Assembly (NCBI GenBank): GCA_002842735.1
Contig: PHEB01000005.1
Coordinates: 1 to 64,000, forward strand
Length of the DNA stretch: 64,000 nt
Source: Alphaproteobacteria bacterium HGW-Alphaproteobacteria-7
GTDB lineage: Bacteria; Pseudomonadota; Alphaproteobacteria; Sphingomonadales; Sphingomonadaceae
Direction of reading: 5' to 3'
Shown here: one piece after another, positions 7,862-16,158 of the stretch
Position numbering within the stretch: position 1 is the stretch's first letter
How the letters are laid out: every line of letters starts with the position of its first letter
Notes under the pieces: model-generated
Seen by the model: the letters and a program-made list of their open reading frames with translations, nothing else
What the model was told of the DNA's origin: nothing
Database searches by the model: none
Position numbers and translations under genes: made by a program

Positions 7862-8491
7862 CTACGCGACGTCCACCAACCTCAGGTAAGGCTTGATCGT
7901 TTCAAAACCCTGCGGGAACATTTCGTTCGCCTTGGCATCGGGGATTGACGGCGGGATGATGACCTTGTCGCCCGGACGCCAATCGGCAGGGGTGGCGATG
8001 GTCATGCGGTCGGCCAGCTGCAAGCTGTCGATCACGCGCAGAATCTCATCGAAATTGCGCCCCACGCTCATCGGGTAGGTCATGGTCAGGCGGATCTTCT
8101 TCTTCGGATCGATGATGAACACCGAACGCACCGCCGCCGTCTCGCTCTGATCGGGGTGGATCATGTCATAGAGCTTGGCGATTTCCAGATCAGCATCTGC
8201 CACAATCGGGAATGTCAGCGTCACGCCCTGCGTTTCGTCGACATCCTTGACCCAGGTGAGGTGTTCTTCGACCGTGTCGGTCGACAGGCCGAGCGGTTTG
8301 GTGTTGCGCTTGTCAAATTCAGCGGCAAGGCGCGCGGTCATGCCCATTTCGGTGGTGCAAACCGGGGTGAAATCGGCCGGATGGCTGAAAAAGAACACCC
8401 AGCTGTCGCCTGCCCAATCGTGCAGACTGATTTCGCCGGTGGTGGTGGCGACGGTGAAGTCGGGGGCGGTATCGCCGATGTGAAGGCTCAT
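7862..8491 (-). CDS. 1-Cys peroxiredoxin (Prx6 type)
   Basis: Cytoplasmic thiol peroxidase of about 209 residues, reducing hydrogen peroxide and organic peroxides. The active-site stretch HPADFTPVCTTE places the peroxidatic Cys at residue 45. The long C-terminal half with DWRPGDKVIIPPS and FPQGFETIKPYLR is typical of the Prx6 (1-Cys) subfamily rather than 2-Cys AhpC. The ATG at 8491 is chosen because AAGGAG lies 8 bases upstream; an in-frame start nine codons earlier has no such site. It is flanked by its own terminator. A second 1-Cys peroxiredoxin occurs at 14183. Confidence 0.92.
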   Translation of the reverse strand: MSLHIGDTAPDFTVATTTGEISLHDWAGDSWVFFFSHPADFTPVCTTEMGMTARLAAEFDKRNTKPLGLSTDTVEEHLTWVKDVDETQGVTLTFPIVADADLEIAKLYDMIHPDQSETAAVRSVFIIDPKKKIRLTMTYPMSVGRNFDEILRVIDSLQLADRMTIATPADWRPGDKVIIPPSIPDAKANEMFPQGFETIKPYLRLVDVA

Positions 8492-8678
8492 TACGTATAC
8501 TCCTTTGCATTGATGCAACCGCTTTAGCAGGAGATGCGATTCGCGTATAACTCAATTACTCATTTTATGAAATCGATTTTTCAATTCAGTGCTAATGAGT
8601 GGTGCCTGCGCGCGATTCTGGCAAATTCAGTAGATTTCGACGTATTTCGCATACAGATTTTTAATATTGATGCGTTCT

Positions 8679-10436
8679 TCAAATCATCCCGCGCGCGTCC
8701 AATGGATCGTCAGGCCCCGGCTCCTCACCAGTATCGAGCGCCAATTCAGCAAAGGCGCTGTCCTGCGACAGGAACACCCGGCCCGACAGATCATCAAGGA
8801 AGTGCGCGCGCCCCAGCCGGTCCATCACCGGGCCTTTCACTTCCGACAGGTGCAGTTTCACACCCCCGTCGGCCAGCCGGTGATTGATCGCCTCAAGGCT
8901 TTCCAGACCCGAGGCGTCGATCGCGTTGACCGCGCTGCACATCAGCACCACGTGCCGCAGCGGCGGGCGATCCGCGACCTGTTCCAGCACATATTCCTCC
9001 AGCCAGCGGGCATTGAGATATGTCAGGCTTTCATCGATGCGGATTGACAGCAGGTGCGGCAGGGTCAGCACCTTGTGGCGTTCGACATTGCGGAAATGCT
9101 CGGTGCCCGGCACCCGCCCGACAATCGCCGCGTGGGGACGACTGGCGCGCCACAGATACAGCAGCAGGCCCACCGCCACCCCGGCGATCACCCCCAACTC
9201 CACCCCGGCAAGCAGCGTGATTACGATGGTCGCGGCATGAGCGGCGAAATCGGCCTTGGAATAGGCCCAAAGCAGCCGGGGCGTCTTGAAATCGACAAGG
9301 CTCAGCACCGCCACGATGATGGTCGCTGCGAGCGTCGCGTTAGGCAGGTGGAACAATAGCGGGGTGAGAAACAGGCTGGCGAGCCCAATGCCCACCGCCG
9401 TAAAGGCACCCGCCGCCGGGGTCTGCGCGCCCGCATCAAAATTCACCACCGAACGCGCAAAGCCGCCAGTTACCGGATAGCCGCCCGACAGTGCCGAAGC
9501 GATGTTCGATGCGCCAAGGCCAATCAATTCCTGATCGGGCGCAATCCGCTGACGCCGCTTGGCCGCAAGCGTCTGCGCGACCGAGACGCTTTCGACGAAC
9601 CCGATCACCGAAATCAGCAGCGCGGGCACCCATAAAGCCTGAATCAGTGCAAATTCAGTCGACGGCAGGGTAAACGGTGGCAGGCCTTGCGGGATCGCGC
9701 CCACGGTCGAAACGCCGTGCGCCTCCAGTCCAAATCCGATCACCGCGAGGATCGTCACCGCCACCGCCGCCACCGGCCCGGCCTTGGCCGTCATATCGGC
9801 AGCGCGCGCAGGCATGCCAAAGCGTTGGAGCGCAGGCTTCAACCCCTTGCGCACCCAGAACAGGAACAGCGTCGCCGGGACACCGATGGCGAGGGTGGCA
9901 AGGTTGGTGCTGCCTATCGCACCTGCCAGCCCGGATAGCATCTCCGGCCAGGTCTCACCCCCGGCTTTCACACCCAGAATATGTTTCAACTGGCTGGTGG
10001 CAATCAGGATGCCGGAGGCCGAAATGAATCCGCTGATCACCGGGTGCGACAGCAGGTTGGCAAGGAACCCGAGCCGCAACAGGCCCAGCACTGCCAGCAT
10101 CACCCCTGACAGCGCGGCGAGCGTGACCGCCGCCTCCCAATATTCAGCCGTTCCCGGCGCAGCGATCGCGCCCACCGCGCTCGCCGTCATCAACGAAACC
10201 ACCGCCACCGGGCCAACTGCCAACGTGCGGCTGGTGCCGAACACGGCATAGGCGAACAGCGGCAGGATCGAGGCATAAAGGCCGACCACCGGCGGCAATC
10301 CCGCCAGCATCGCGTAGGCAAGGCTTTGCGGGATCAGCATGATGGTGACGATCACCGCCGCCATCAGATCACTGGTCAGGACGCCCCGATCATAGCTGCG
10401 CGCCCACGTCAGGATCGGGAAATAGCGTTGCAACAT
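8679..10436 (-). CDS. SulP-family anion transporter with STAS domain
   Basis: 585-residue inner-membrane transporter of the SLC26/SulP family. The N-terminal signature is SDLMAAVIVTIMLIPQSLAYAMLAG, about ten to fourteen hydrophobic segments follow to residue ~430, and a cytoplasmic STAS domain occupies ~450-560 (VLMCSAVNAIDASGLESLEAI). Substrate may be sulfate, sulfite, bicarbonate or a dicarboxylate. As last gene of the sulfide-oxidation operon, 7 bp after the SQR gene, export of oxidised sulfur (sulfite/sulfate) or uptake of sulfate is a reasonable inference. Start ATG at 10436. Confidence 0.9.
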   Translation of the reverse strand: MLQRYFPILTWARSYDRGVLTSDLMAAVIVTIMLIPQSLAYAMLAGLPPVVGLYASILPLFAYAVFGTSRTLAVGPVAVVSLMTASAVGAIAAPGTAEYWEAAVTLAALSGVMLAVLGLLRLGFLANLLSHPVISGFISASGILIATSQLKHILGVKAGGETWPEMLSGLAGAIGSTNLATLAIGVPATLFLFWVRKGLKPALQRFGMPARAADMTAKAGPVAAVAVTILAVIGFGLEAHGVSTVGAIPQGLPPFTLPSTEFALIQALWVPALLISVIGFVESVSVAQTLAAKRRQRIAPDQELIGLGASNIASALSGGYPVTGGFARSVVNFDAGAQTPAAGAFTAVGIGLASLFLTPLLFHLPNATLAATIIVAVLSLVDFKTPRLLWAYSKADFAAHAATIVITLLAGVELGVIAGVAVGLLLYLWRASRPHAAIVGRVPGTEHFRNVERHKVLTLPHLLSIRIDESLTYLNARWLEEYVLEQVADRPPLRHVVLMCSAVNAIDASGLESLEAINHRLADGGVKLHLSEVKGPVMDRLGRAHFLDDLSGRVFLSQDSAFAELALDTGEEPGPDDPLDARGMI

Positions 10437-10443
10437 GTCGAGC

Positions 10444-11670
10444 CTACTGCGCGATCAGACCGCCGGGGCCAGCCAGCCACTCGCGCCCCTTGAGCATCCC
10501 GTTCCAGTAAATCCACGGCAACAGATCAGCCTTGAGCATCCATGACAGGCGCGTGGGCTTTGTCCCGTCAACCAGCCATGTGGGAAAGCTGGGTGCCAGT
10601 TTGCCGCCATAGGCGAATTCAGCGAGCACAATCTTGCCGCGCTCCACCGTCAAGGGACACGAACCATAACCGTCATACCCCGCCGTCGGCCCCTTGCCAT
10701 CGAGCTGCCGCAGCGCGTTGACCGCCACCACCGGTGCCTGCTTGCGCGCAGCAGCAGCGGTTTTGGCATTGGGCATCGCCCCTGCATCCCCAAGGCCAAA
10801 CACATTGGGGTAACGCACGTGCTGCAAGGTATGCTGATCAACATCGGTAAACCCGCTTGCCGCCGCCAATGGGCTGTCGGCAAGAAATTGCGGCGCGACC
10901 TGCGGAGGCACGACGTGGAGCATATCGAAATCGACTGTCACCTCGCCGTCTGGCGCAGCAAAAGTCGCCTTGCGCGAGGGGCCATCAACAGCGACGAGGT
11001 TATTGCCCAGCTCAAGATCAATGCCGTATTTCCCGACATATTCCATCAGCGCCGGAACATAATCGGCCACCCCGAACAGCACACCGCCCGCATTGCGGAA
11101 CTCGACCGCGATGTCGCCCAGCACGCCTGTCCGTCGCCAGTGATCGCAGGCGAGATACATCACCTTTTGCGGCGCGCCCGCGCATTTGATCGGCATGGGC
11201 GGCTGACTGAAAATCGCACGGCCCGCCTTCAGGCCCTGCACGAGTTCCCAAGTATAAGGCGAAAGATCGCCGCGGTAATTGGACGTGACGCCATTCTGGC
11301 CGAGCGTCTGTTCAAGCCCTGCGATTTTCTCCCACGCAAGGCGAATGCCGGGGGCGACGATCAGCACGTCGTAGCTCAAGGTGCTGCCATCGGCGAGCGT
11401 CACCTGATTATCGTCTGGCTGGAAACTGGCCGCTGCCTGCTTGATCCAGACCGCACCCTTGGGGATTACGCTTTTCATCGGACGCATCGTTGATGCCAGA
11501 TCGAAAACCCCGCCGCCAACCATAGTCCAACCGGGCTGGTAGGCATGGGTATCAGTCGGCTCGACAATCGCGATGTCGAGCCCCGGCCTACGCCTCAGCA
11601 TCGAAGCCGCAGCGGCAATCCCCGCCGCGCCGCCGCCGATGACAACGACCGTGTGTGATGAATTATTCAT
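10444..11670 (-). CDS. sqr: Sulfide:quinone oxidoreductase (type II-like)
   Basis: 408-residue FAD flavoprotein oxidising sulfide at the membrane and passing electrons to quinone, forming persulfide or polysulfide. The N-terminal dinucleotide fold reads VVVIGGGAAGIAAAASML, followed by the family segment AYQPGWTMVGGGVF. Cysteines at PIKCAGAPQK and YGSCPLTVERGK correspond to the redox pair of type II SQRs (mitochondrial SQOR-like), and GLGDAGAMPNAKT contacts FAD. RBS AGGGGAT precedes the ATG at 11670. It follows the DUF442 gene by 24 bp, in an operon with a persulfide dioxygenase, which consumes the SQR product. Confidence 0.88.
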   Translation of the reverse strand: MNNSSHTVVVIGGGAAGIAAAASMLRRRPGLDIAIVEPTDTHAYQPGWTMVGGGVFDLASTMRPMKSVIPKGAVWIKQAAASFQPDDNQVTLADGSTLSYDVLIVAPGIRLAWEKIAGLEQTLGQNGVTSNYRGDLSPYTWELVQGLKAGRAIFSQPPMPIKCAGAPQKVMYLACDHWRRTGVLGDIAVEFRNAGGVLFGVADYVPALMEYVGKYGIDLELGNNLVAVDGPSRKATFAAPDGEVTVDFDMLHVVPPQVAPQFLADSPLAAASGFTDVDQHTLQHVRYPNVFGLGDAGAMPNAKTAAAARKQAPVVAVNALRQLDGKGPTAGYDGYGSCPLTVERGKIVLAEFAYGGKLAPSFPTWLVDGTKPTRLSWMLKADLLPWIYWNGMLKGREWLAGPGGLIAQ

Positions 11671-11694
11671 GGTGATCCCCTGCGTGGTGCGGCA

Positions 11695-12117
11695 TTATCC
11701 GCCAGTTTCCATCCGTTCGGCGAGTGCCGTCAGATCATAGCCGGCGGCCTGCGCGCGGCCGATGCGTTCTTCGGCTGAAAGGCCGCCAATATTGGCGAGC
11801 GCATCGAGCGTGATTGAACGCGTGCCAGTGCGGCAATAGCCGAGCACTTTGCCCGGCGTGCCGCGCCGGATTGCAGCGAAGGCGGCGACGGCGGCGGGTG
11901 GGAACAGGCCACCTGCAACCGGAATGTGGTGGAAGGCCAGCCCTGCGTCCTGCGCGGCGCAGCGCATATCATCCAGCGCGGGCTGTCCCGGCTCTTCGCC
12001 ATCGGGGCGGTTGCAGATCACGGCGGTGAAGCCTTCGGCAGCCAGCGCTGTCAGTTCGTCAGGCTGCATCTGCGGCACGACCGCGAAGCTATCATCCACT
12101 TTACGAATTTCCATCAT
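11695..12117 (-). CDS. DUF442/TIGR01244 protein (dual-specificity-phosphatase-like sulfur transferase)
   Basis: 140-residue protein with a cysteine phosphatase loop CRTGTRS (CX5R) near residue 94 and an N-terminal FAVVPQMQPDELTALAAEGF. This fold forms the N-terminal half of Blh in Agrobacterium and Xylella, where it is fused to the persulfide dioxygenase and proposed to act as a sulfur transferase. Here it is a separate gene, four genes downstream of the dioxygenase. The ATG at 12117 overlaps the preceding stop as ATGA; an alternative ATG is one codon later. Likely role: moving persulfide sulfur in the cytoplasm (inference). Confidence 0.8.
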   Translation of the reverse strand: MMEIRKVDDSFAVVPQMQPDELTALAAEGFTAVICNRPDGEEPGQPALDDMRCAAQDAGLAFHHIPVAGGLFPPAAVAAFAAIRRGTPGKVLGYCRTGTRSITLDALANIGGLSAEERIGRAQAAGYDLTALAERMETGG

Positions 12118-12530
12118 GCGTGTCCTTCGATCAGACGTACAACAACCATGCCGGCGAGCATCGCAGCGACAAACACGGCAGCAGACATAGGCTCAATCGC
12201 CAGCGCGGCAAAGCCTGGCCCCGGACATAGCCCAGCGATCCCCCAGCCGACCCCGAACAGCGCCGATCCGCCGACAAGGCGCAGCGTAATGTCGCTGCGG
12301 TCGGGTAGCGCGAAGCCTTCGGCGAACCAGGGGCGCAGCAGCTTGCCCTGCACCAGCCACGCCACCGCCATCACTAGCACCGCGCCGCCCATCACAAAGG
12401 CAAGCGTCGGATCCCATGCGCCGAACAGATCGAGGAAACCGCGCACCCGCGCCGGGTCGGTCATCCCGCCCAGCGCCAACCCGGCACCGAAAATCGTGCC
12501 TGAAGCGAGCGGGATTAACAGTTGGCGCAC
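12114..12530 (-). CDS. YeeE/YedE-type sulfur transporter half, DUF6691-like
   Basis: 138-residue membrane protein starting (GTG) VRQLLIPLASGTIFGAGLAL and carrying the conserved GGMTDPARVRGFLDLFGAWDP and GVGWGIAGLCPGPG. The Cys within LCPGP is the conserved site of YeeE/YedE sulfur permeases. Together with the gene at 12730 it makes the two-halves arrangement common beside persulfide dioxygenases; substrates may be thiosulfate or other sulfane sulfur. The GTG start at 12530 overlaps the DUF2892 gene by 16 bp and matches where homologues begin. Upstream in-frame codons translate to DUF2892 in another frame, so they are not part of this protein. Confidence 0.82.
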   Translation of the reverse strand: MRQLLIPLASGTIFGAGLALGGMTDPARVRGFLDLFGAWDPTLAFVMGGAVLVMAVAWLVQGKLLRPWFAEGFALPDRSDITLRLVGGSALFGVGWGIAGLCPGPGFAALAIEPMSAAVFVAAMLAGMVVVRLIEGHA

Positions 12531-12718
12531 GTGCGCAACCCCAATAGCCGATACAGCGGGCAGAACGACACAAGGCTGGTGAGCACAAGCACGCCTGCGA
12601 CCACATAGGCGACAATCGCCGCCGTCCCGGTCAGCACGCCCATGAACGCCAATGCAATGGCGATGACAGCAGCGATCAGGCGGAGTGCCCTGTCGATATT
12701 TCCTACATTCTTTCGCAT
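12515..12718 (-). CDS. DUF2892 membrane protein (YgaP-like transmembrane domain)
   Basis: 67-residue protein, MRKNVGNIDRALRLIAAVIA with two hydrophobic helices and the conserved ending SFCPLYRLLGLRTC. The fold is the membrane part of the rhodanese YgaP and is frequent in sulfide/persulfide operons. The ATG at 12718 is preceded by AAAGGAAA at good spacing. It sits between the two YeeE halves, overlapping the second. The single Cys in FCPLY is the usual conserved residue. The exact role is unknown; an association with sulfur transport is inferred. Confidence 0.85.
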   Translation of the reverse strand: MRKNVGNIDRALRLIAAVIAIALAFMGVLTGTAAIVAYVVAGVLVLTSLVSFCPLYRLLGLRTCANC

Positions 12719-12729
12719 GATATTTCCTT

Positions 12730-13179
12730 TCATAGCCACGCATTCATGATAGCGACCGTGGCAATGCCCGTGGCGATAAAGGTCGCGGTTGCCACCAGTG
12801 AACGCTGCGACAGGCGGCTCATCCCGCACACCCCGTGGCCGCTGGTGCAGCCACCGCCAAGACGGGTTCCGATACCGACGATCAATCCGGCAATAATCAG
12901 CGGCACCGGCCCGGCAAAGCTTGGTTCTGCCGCGCCAGTCATACTCATCACAATCAGCGCGCCCAGCGGCAGGCCGATCAGGAATGCCCATGCGCCGAGC
13001 CGCGGCATCGATCCTGCGCCGATCCCGAAAGCCCGCGCAGCAATACCGGAAACACCGGCAATCCGCCCTGACCCCAGCAGCATCAGCGCCGCCGCGAGCC
13101 CGATCAATACCCCGCCCGCAAGCCCTGCGACCGGAGTAGAATCGGGGAAACCCGGCAGGCTGATCGCCAGCAGGCTCAT
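12730..13179 (-). CDS. YeeE/YedE-type sulfur transporter half
   Basis: 149-residue inner-membrane protein with four hydrophobic segments and the conserved motif LGGGCTSGHGVCGMSRLSQRS near residue 110, including the two Cys expected in YeeE/YedE (TsuA-like) permeases. It is translationally coupled to the persulfide dioxygenase: its ATG at 13179 overlaps the dioxygenase stop (ATGA). It is the partner of the half-transporter at 12114-12530, and the pair probably forms one sulfur-compound channel. Confidence 0.88.
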   Translation of the reverse strand: MSLLAISLPGFPDSTPVAGLAGGVLIGLAAALMLLGSGRIAGVSGIAARAFGIGAGSMPRLGAWAFLIGLPLGALIVMSMTGAAEPSFAGPVPLIIAGLIVGIGTRLGGGCTSGHGVCGMSRLSQRSLVATATFIATGIATVAIMNAWL

Positions 13180-14108
13180 ACCGCGTTGACCGGCAGTTTG
13201 AGGTAAGTGATGCCGTTGTCATCGGGCGGAGGCAGATGTCCGGCGCGCATATTGACCTGCACCGAAGGCAGGATCAGCCGCGGCATATCGAGCGTCGCAT
13301 CGCGTGCTTCGCGCATGGCGACAAATTCATCTTCGGTAATGCCGTCATGCGCGTGAATGTTACCCTCACGCTCAGCGGCGACGGTGGTTTCCCAGACATA
13401 TTCGCTACGACCCTTGGGCAGATAATCGTGGCACATGAACAGCCGGGTTTCAGGTGGCAGCGCCAGAATGCGCCGCAGCGAACGGAACAGCGTGCGCGCA
13501 TCGCCGCCGGGGAAATCGGCCCGCGCGGTGCCGTAATCGGGCATGAACATCGTATCGCCCACGAACACCGCCTCACCAACCACATAAGCAAGGCAGGCCG
13601 GCGTATGGCCGGGAACGTGCATCACTGTCACCGGCAAGTTGCCGATCATGAACGTGTCGCCATCTTTGAACAAGGCATCGAACTGTGAACCGTCGCGTTC
13701 AAATTCGGTTCCGGCGTTGAACAGCTTGCCGAACACCTGCTGCACCGTGGTGATGTGTTCACCAATCGCGATCTTCCCGCCAAGCTTTTGCTGGAGGTAG
13801 GGCGCGGCTGAAAGGTGATCGGCATGGGCGTGGGTTTCAAGCAGCCACATTACTTTGAGATTATGCGAAGTGACGTAATCGATCACGGCATCGGCAGACG
13901 CCGTGGCGGTGCGCCCGGAGCTGGAATCAAAATCCAGCACCGAATCGACAATCGCAGCCTCGCCCGTCGAGGGATCGTGAACCACATAAGTGACCGTGAA
14001 TGTTGCGGCGTCGAAGAAGCTGACGATTTCAGGGCGCAGCGCGCCGTCGCCCCTTGCGCGAAGCACCTGCTCCGCCGCAGACCTGAATACCGAGTCGTTG
14101 CTGGACAT
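13176..14108 (-). CDS. Persulfide dioxygenase-type MBL-fold hydrolase (Blh/ETHE1-like)
   Basis: 310-residue metallo-beta-lactamase-fold protein. Metal ligands are visible: ETHAHADHLSAAPYLQ (HxHxDH), VMHVPGHTPACLAYV (His), FVGDTMFMPDYGTAR (Asp) and LFMCHDYLPKGR (His). These match the mononuclear-iron persulfide dioxygenases (ETHE1, Blh) that convert glutathione persulfide to sulfite. First gene of the seven-gene sulfide operon (14108 to 8679), divergent from a peroxiredoxin/ArsR pair. The ATG at 14108 has GGAGA upstream; an earlier in-frame ATG at 14132 lacks one. A C-terminal segment VQVNMRAGHLPPPDDNG is typical of the Blh group. Confidence 0.9.
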   Translation of the reverse strand: MSSNDSVFRSAAEQVLRARGDGALRPEIVSFFDAATFTVTYVVHDPSTGEAAIVDSVLDFDSSSGRTATASADAVIDYVTSHNLKVMWLLETHAHADHLSAAPYLQQKLGGKIAIGEHITTVQQVFGKLFNAGTEFERDGSQFDALFKDGDTFMIGNLPVTVMHVPGHTPACLAYVVGEAVFVGDTMFMPDYGTARADFPGGDARTLFRSLRRILALPPETRLFMCHDYLPKGRSEYVWETTVAAEREGNIHAHDGITEDEFVAMREARDATLDMPRLILPSVQVNMRAGHLPPPDDNGITYLKLPVNAV

Positions 14109-14124
14109 ATTCGTTCTCCAATTC

Positions 14125-14147
14125 ATTTTCATAATTTATGTATATGA
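14125..14147. promoter_or_regulatory. AT-rich operator candidate of the sulfide-responsive divergent promoter
   Basis: The 74-bp gap between the divergent dioxygenase and peroxiredoxin genes contains an AT-rich stretch with the palindrome CATAATTTATG (14130-14140) followed by TATATG. ArsR-type BigR/SqrR repressors bind AT-rich palindromes in equivalent positions, and an ArsR gene lies in this divergon. The match is by position and composition only. Confidence 0.4.
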
Positions 14148-14182
14148 CTTGCAATGACCGTGTCAAGTGCTATACGGACGCC

Positions 14183-14833
14183 ATGAATGATCACACCCAC
14201 ACTCCTCCGCCTTGTGCTGGCCTGCGGATTGGTGATGTCGCCCCGGATTTCGAGGCACGCAGCACCATCGGCCCGATAAGGTTGTCGAACTTTCGCAAAC
14301 GCTGGCTGGTGCTGTTTTCGCATCCGGCGGACTTCACCCCGGTCTGCACCACCGAATTCGTTGCACTCGCCAGCGAAGCGGCTGCCTTTGAAAAGCGCGA
14401 CTGTGCATTGATGGCACTATCGGTCGACAGCCTGTTTTCGCATTTCGCATGGCTGCGCATGATCCGCGACCGCTTTGGCATCGAAGTGCGGTTCCCGATT
14501 GTCGAAGATCCCACGCTGGTGATCGGGCGGGCGTTTGGCATGGTGTCCGCGCAGGATAGTGACAGCGCGACTGTGCGCACCACCTTCTTCATTGATCCGC
14601 GTGGTGTGATCCGGGCAATGACCTGTTACCCGGCCAACCTTGGCCGTTCGGTGCCTGAAATGCTGCGCATCCTTGATGGGCTTCAGGCCATCGATGCGAA
14701 CGCGGCATTGGCACCGGCCAACTGGCAGCCAGGCGAACCGCTGCTCAGCCCGCCGACCAATGACCTGGATGAAGTGTTCGCCGCCGAAGATCCGACCAGT
14801 TGGTTCCTGCGCAATTCCGGGGAACAGCGTTGA
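14183..14833 (+). CDS. Second 1-Cys peroxiredoxin (Prx6-like)
   Basis: 216-residue protein with active-site segment SHPADFTPVCTTEFV (peroxidatic Cys at residue 55), ATVRTTFFIDPRGVIRAMTCYP and a C-terminal ANWQPGEPLLSPPTN, as in Prx6. The N terminus carries an extra His/Pro-rich tail. The ATG at 14183 is preferred; more upstream starts would extend into the divergent promoter. It is cotranscribed with the ArsR regulator (TGATG overlap at 14831-14835). Sharing the promoter with a persulfide operon suggests that it reduces persulfide- or sulfide-derived oxidants (inference). It is only moderately similar to the peroxiredoxin at 7862. Confidence 0.88.
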   Translation: MNDHTHTPPPCAGLRIGDVAPDFEARSTIGPIRLSNFRKRWLVLFSHPADFTPVCTTEFVALASEAAAFEKRDCALMALSVDSLFSHFAWLRMIRDRFGIEVRFPIVEDPTLVIGRAFGMVSAQDSDSATVRTTFFIDPRGVIRAMTCYPANLGRSVPEMLRILDGLQAIDANAALAPANWQPGEPLLSPPTNDLDEVFAAEDPTSWFLRNSGEQR

Positions 14834-15189
14834 TGGCCGAAGATGATCTGATCGAGGCGCTCAAAGCCCTTGCCCACCCGCTGCGCTGGCGCATTCTTGC
14901 GACGCTCGCGGCGGGCGAACGCAATGTCGGCGAGATCGAACACGCGACCGGGATCGGTCAACCGGGCCTGTCACAACAGCTCAGCGTGCTGCGCAAGGCG
15001 GGGCTGGTCAATACCCGCAAGGATGCAAAGCTGGTGTTCTATTCTCTGGCAGAAAGCGCACTGGCGGGCGTGACTGCTGCAATGGGCGCGCTGGCATCGG
15101 CCGAAAGCCGCCCCGCGCCAGAACCCGAAGTGCAGCACACCCCCGCCCCCGGCGTCGCCAATTTCGCCCGGTTGTCCAAAATCACATAG
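14833..15189 (+). CDS. ArsR-family repressor, BigR-like but without cysteines
   Basis: 118-residue winged-helix regulator: ALKALAHPLRWRILATLAAG at the N terminus and the recognition helix GIGQPGLSQQLSVLRKAGLV, close to BigR/SqrR. Those proteins sense persulfide through two conserved cysteines; this sequence contains no cysteine anywhere. The likely target is the adjacent divergent promoter. The C terminus is an extended, Pro-rich tail (ESRPAPEPEVQHTPAPG). The ATG at 14833 overlaps the peroxiredoxin stop. Autoregulation is probable. How it would sense sulfur without Cys is open. Confidence 0.85.
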   Translation: MAEDDLIEALKALAHPLRWRILATLAAGERNVGEIEHATGIGQPGLSQQLSVLRKAGLVNTRKDAKLVFYSLAESALAGVTAAMGALASAESRPAPEPEVQHTPAPGVANFARLSKIT

Positions 15190-15255
15190 GGTCAGGCCCT
15201 ATCAACCCCGATGGCTTTGAAAGACCTGACTGATTTTCGGGGCTTTTGGAGGTTT

Positions 15256-15332
15256 TGGCGCGCCCGGCAGGACTCGAACCTGCTACCTCAAGATTAGAAG
15301 TCTCGCGCTCTATCCAGATGAGCTACGGGCGC
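15256..15332 (-). tRNA. tRNA-Arg (anticodon TCT)
   Basis: The minus strand folds into a standard cloverleaf: acceptor GCGCCCG (15332-15326) pairs with CGGGCGC, D-stem GCTC/GAGC, anticodon stem CGAGA/TCTTG with loop CTTCTAA, and T-arm GCAGG TTCGAGT CCTGC. The anticodon TCT reads AGA. The 3' CCA is encoded (15258-15256). Confidence 0.95.
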
Positions 15333-15393
15333 GCGCCGGCAAGCCCAATAGCGCGCTTTGCGGCTCAAGGGAATCGCGCTAACCGGTCAATCG

Positions 15394-16158
15394 ATGGAAA
15401 ACACCTCCCCCACCGATCCCGCCGCCGCGTTTGACCGCGATCCTGCCGACGGGATCATCGCCACCAGCCAGCCGCCCGGAAGCTTCCGCTATTACGATAT
15501 CGTCATGGCCGCCTTCGTGGCGATCTTGCTGCTGTCGAACCTGATCGGCGCGGCCAAGCTATCCACCGTGGCGGGATATACCTTTGGCGCGGGCATTCTG
15601 TTCTTCCCGGTCAGCTATGTCATCGGCGATGTGCTGACCGAGGTCTATGGCTATGCCAAGGCGCGGCGGGTGATCTGGACCGGGTTCGGCGCGCTCACGT
15701 TCATGGCGTTTATGAGCTTTATCGTGGTCGCCATGCCGCCCGCCGATAGCTGGGCGGGGCAGGCCGCCTACGAAGAAGTGTTCGGCAGCACCTGGCGGAT
15801 CGTGCTTGCTTCGATCACCGCGTTCTGGGCCGGGGAATTCGTCAATTCTTTCGTCATGGCCAAGATGAAGGTGCTGACCAAAGGCCGGCTGTTGTGGAGC
15901 CGCACCATCGGTTCGACCGTCGTGGGCCAAGGCGTCGACAGCCTGATCTTTTACCCGATCGCGTTCCTCGGCATCTGGACGACGCAGGATGTGCTGACCG
16001 TGATCGTCACCAACTGGGCGCTGAAAGTGGTGTGGGAAGCCATGTTGACCCCGGTGACCTATGTGGTGGTGAACAAGCTGAAGGCGGCAGAAGGGGTTGA
16101 CCTGTTCGACCTCGATACAGACTTTTCGCCCTTCGCCAGCAGCGCGAAAGCGGGCTAA
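15394..16158 (+). CDS. Queuosine precursor transporter (QueT/YhhQ family)
   Basis: 254-residue inner-membrane protein importing the 7-deazaguanine precursor used for queuosine in tRNA. Conserved family segments include AFVAILLLSNLIGAAKLS near residue 40, FPVSYVIGDVLTEVYGYAKAR near residue 80 (VUT-type signature) and IGSTVVGQGVDSLIFYPIAF near residue 180. About six hydrophobic segments are visible. The N-terminal 30 residues are polar and variable. ATG at 15394. It is convergent with ppx; the two stop codons overlap within CTAA (16155-16158). Confidence 0.88.
   Translation: MENTSPTDPAAAFDRDPADGIIATSQPPGSFRYYDIVMAAFVAILLLSNLIGAAKLSTVAGYTFGAGILFFPVSYVIGDVLTEVYGYAKARRVIWTGFGALTFMAFMSFIVVAMPPADSWAGQAAYEEVFGSTWRIVLASITAFWAGEFVNSFVMAKMKVLTKGRLLWSRTIGSTVVGQGVDSLIFYPIAFLGIWTTQDVLTVIVTNWALKVVWEAMLTPVTYVVVNKLKAAEGVDLFDLDTDFSPFASSAKAG

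Noticed and set aside
15207-15247. Terminator after the ArsR gene (CCCCGA...TCGGGG followed by CTTTT)
   Set aside because: The 6-bp stem has a loop of about 25 bases; too weak to report as a terminator.
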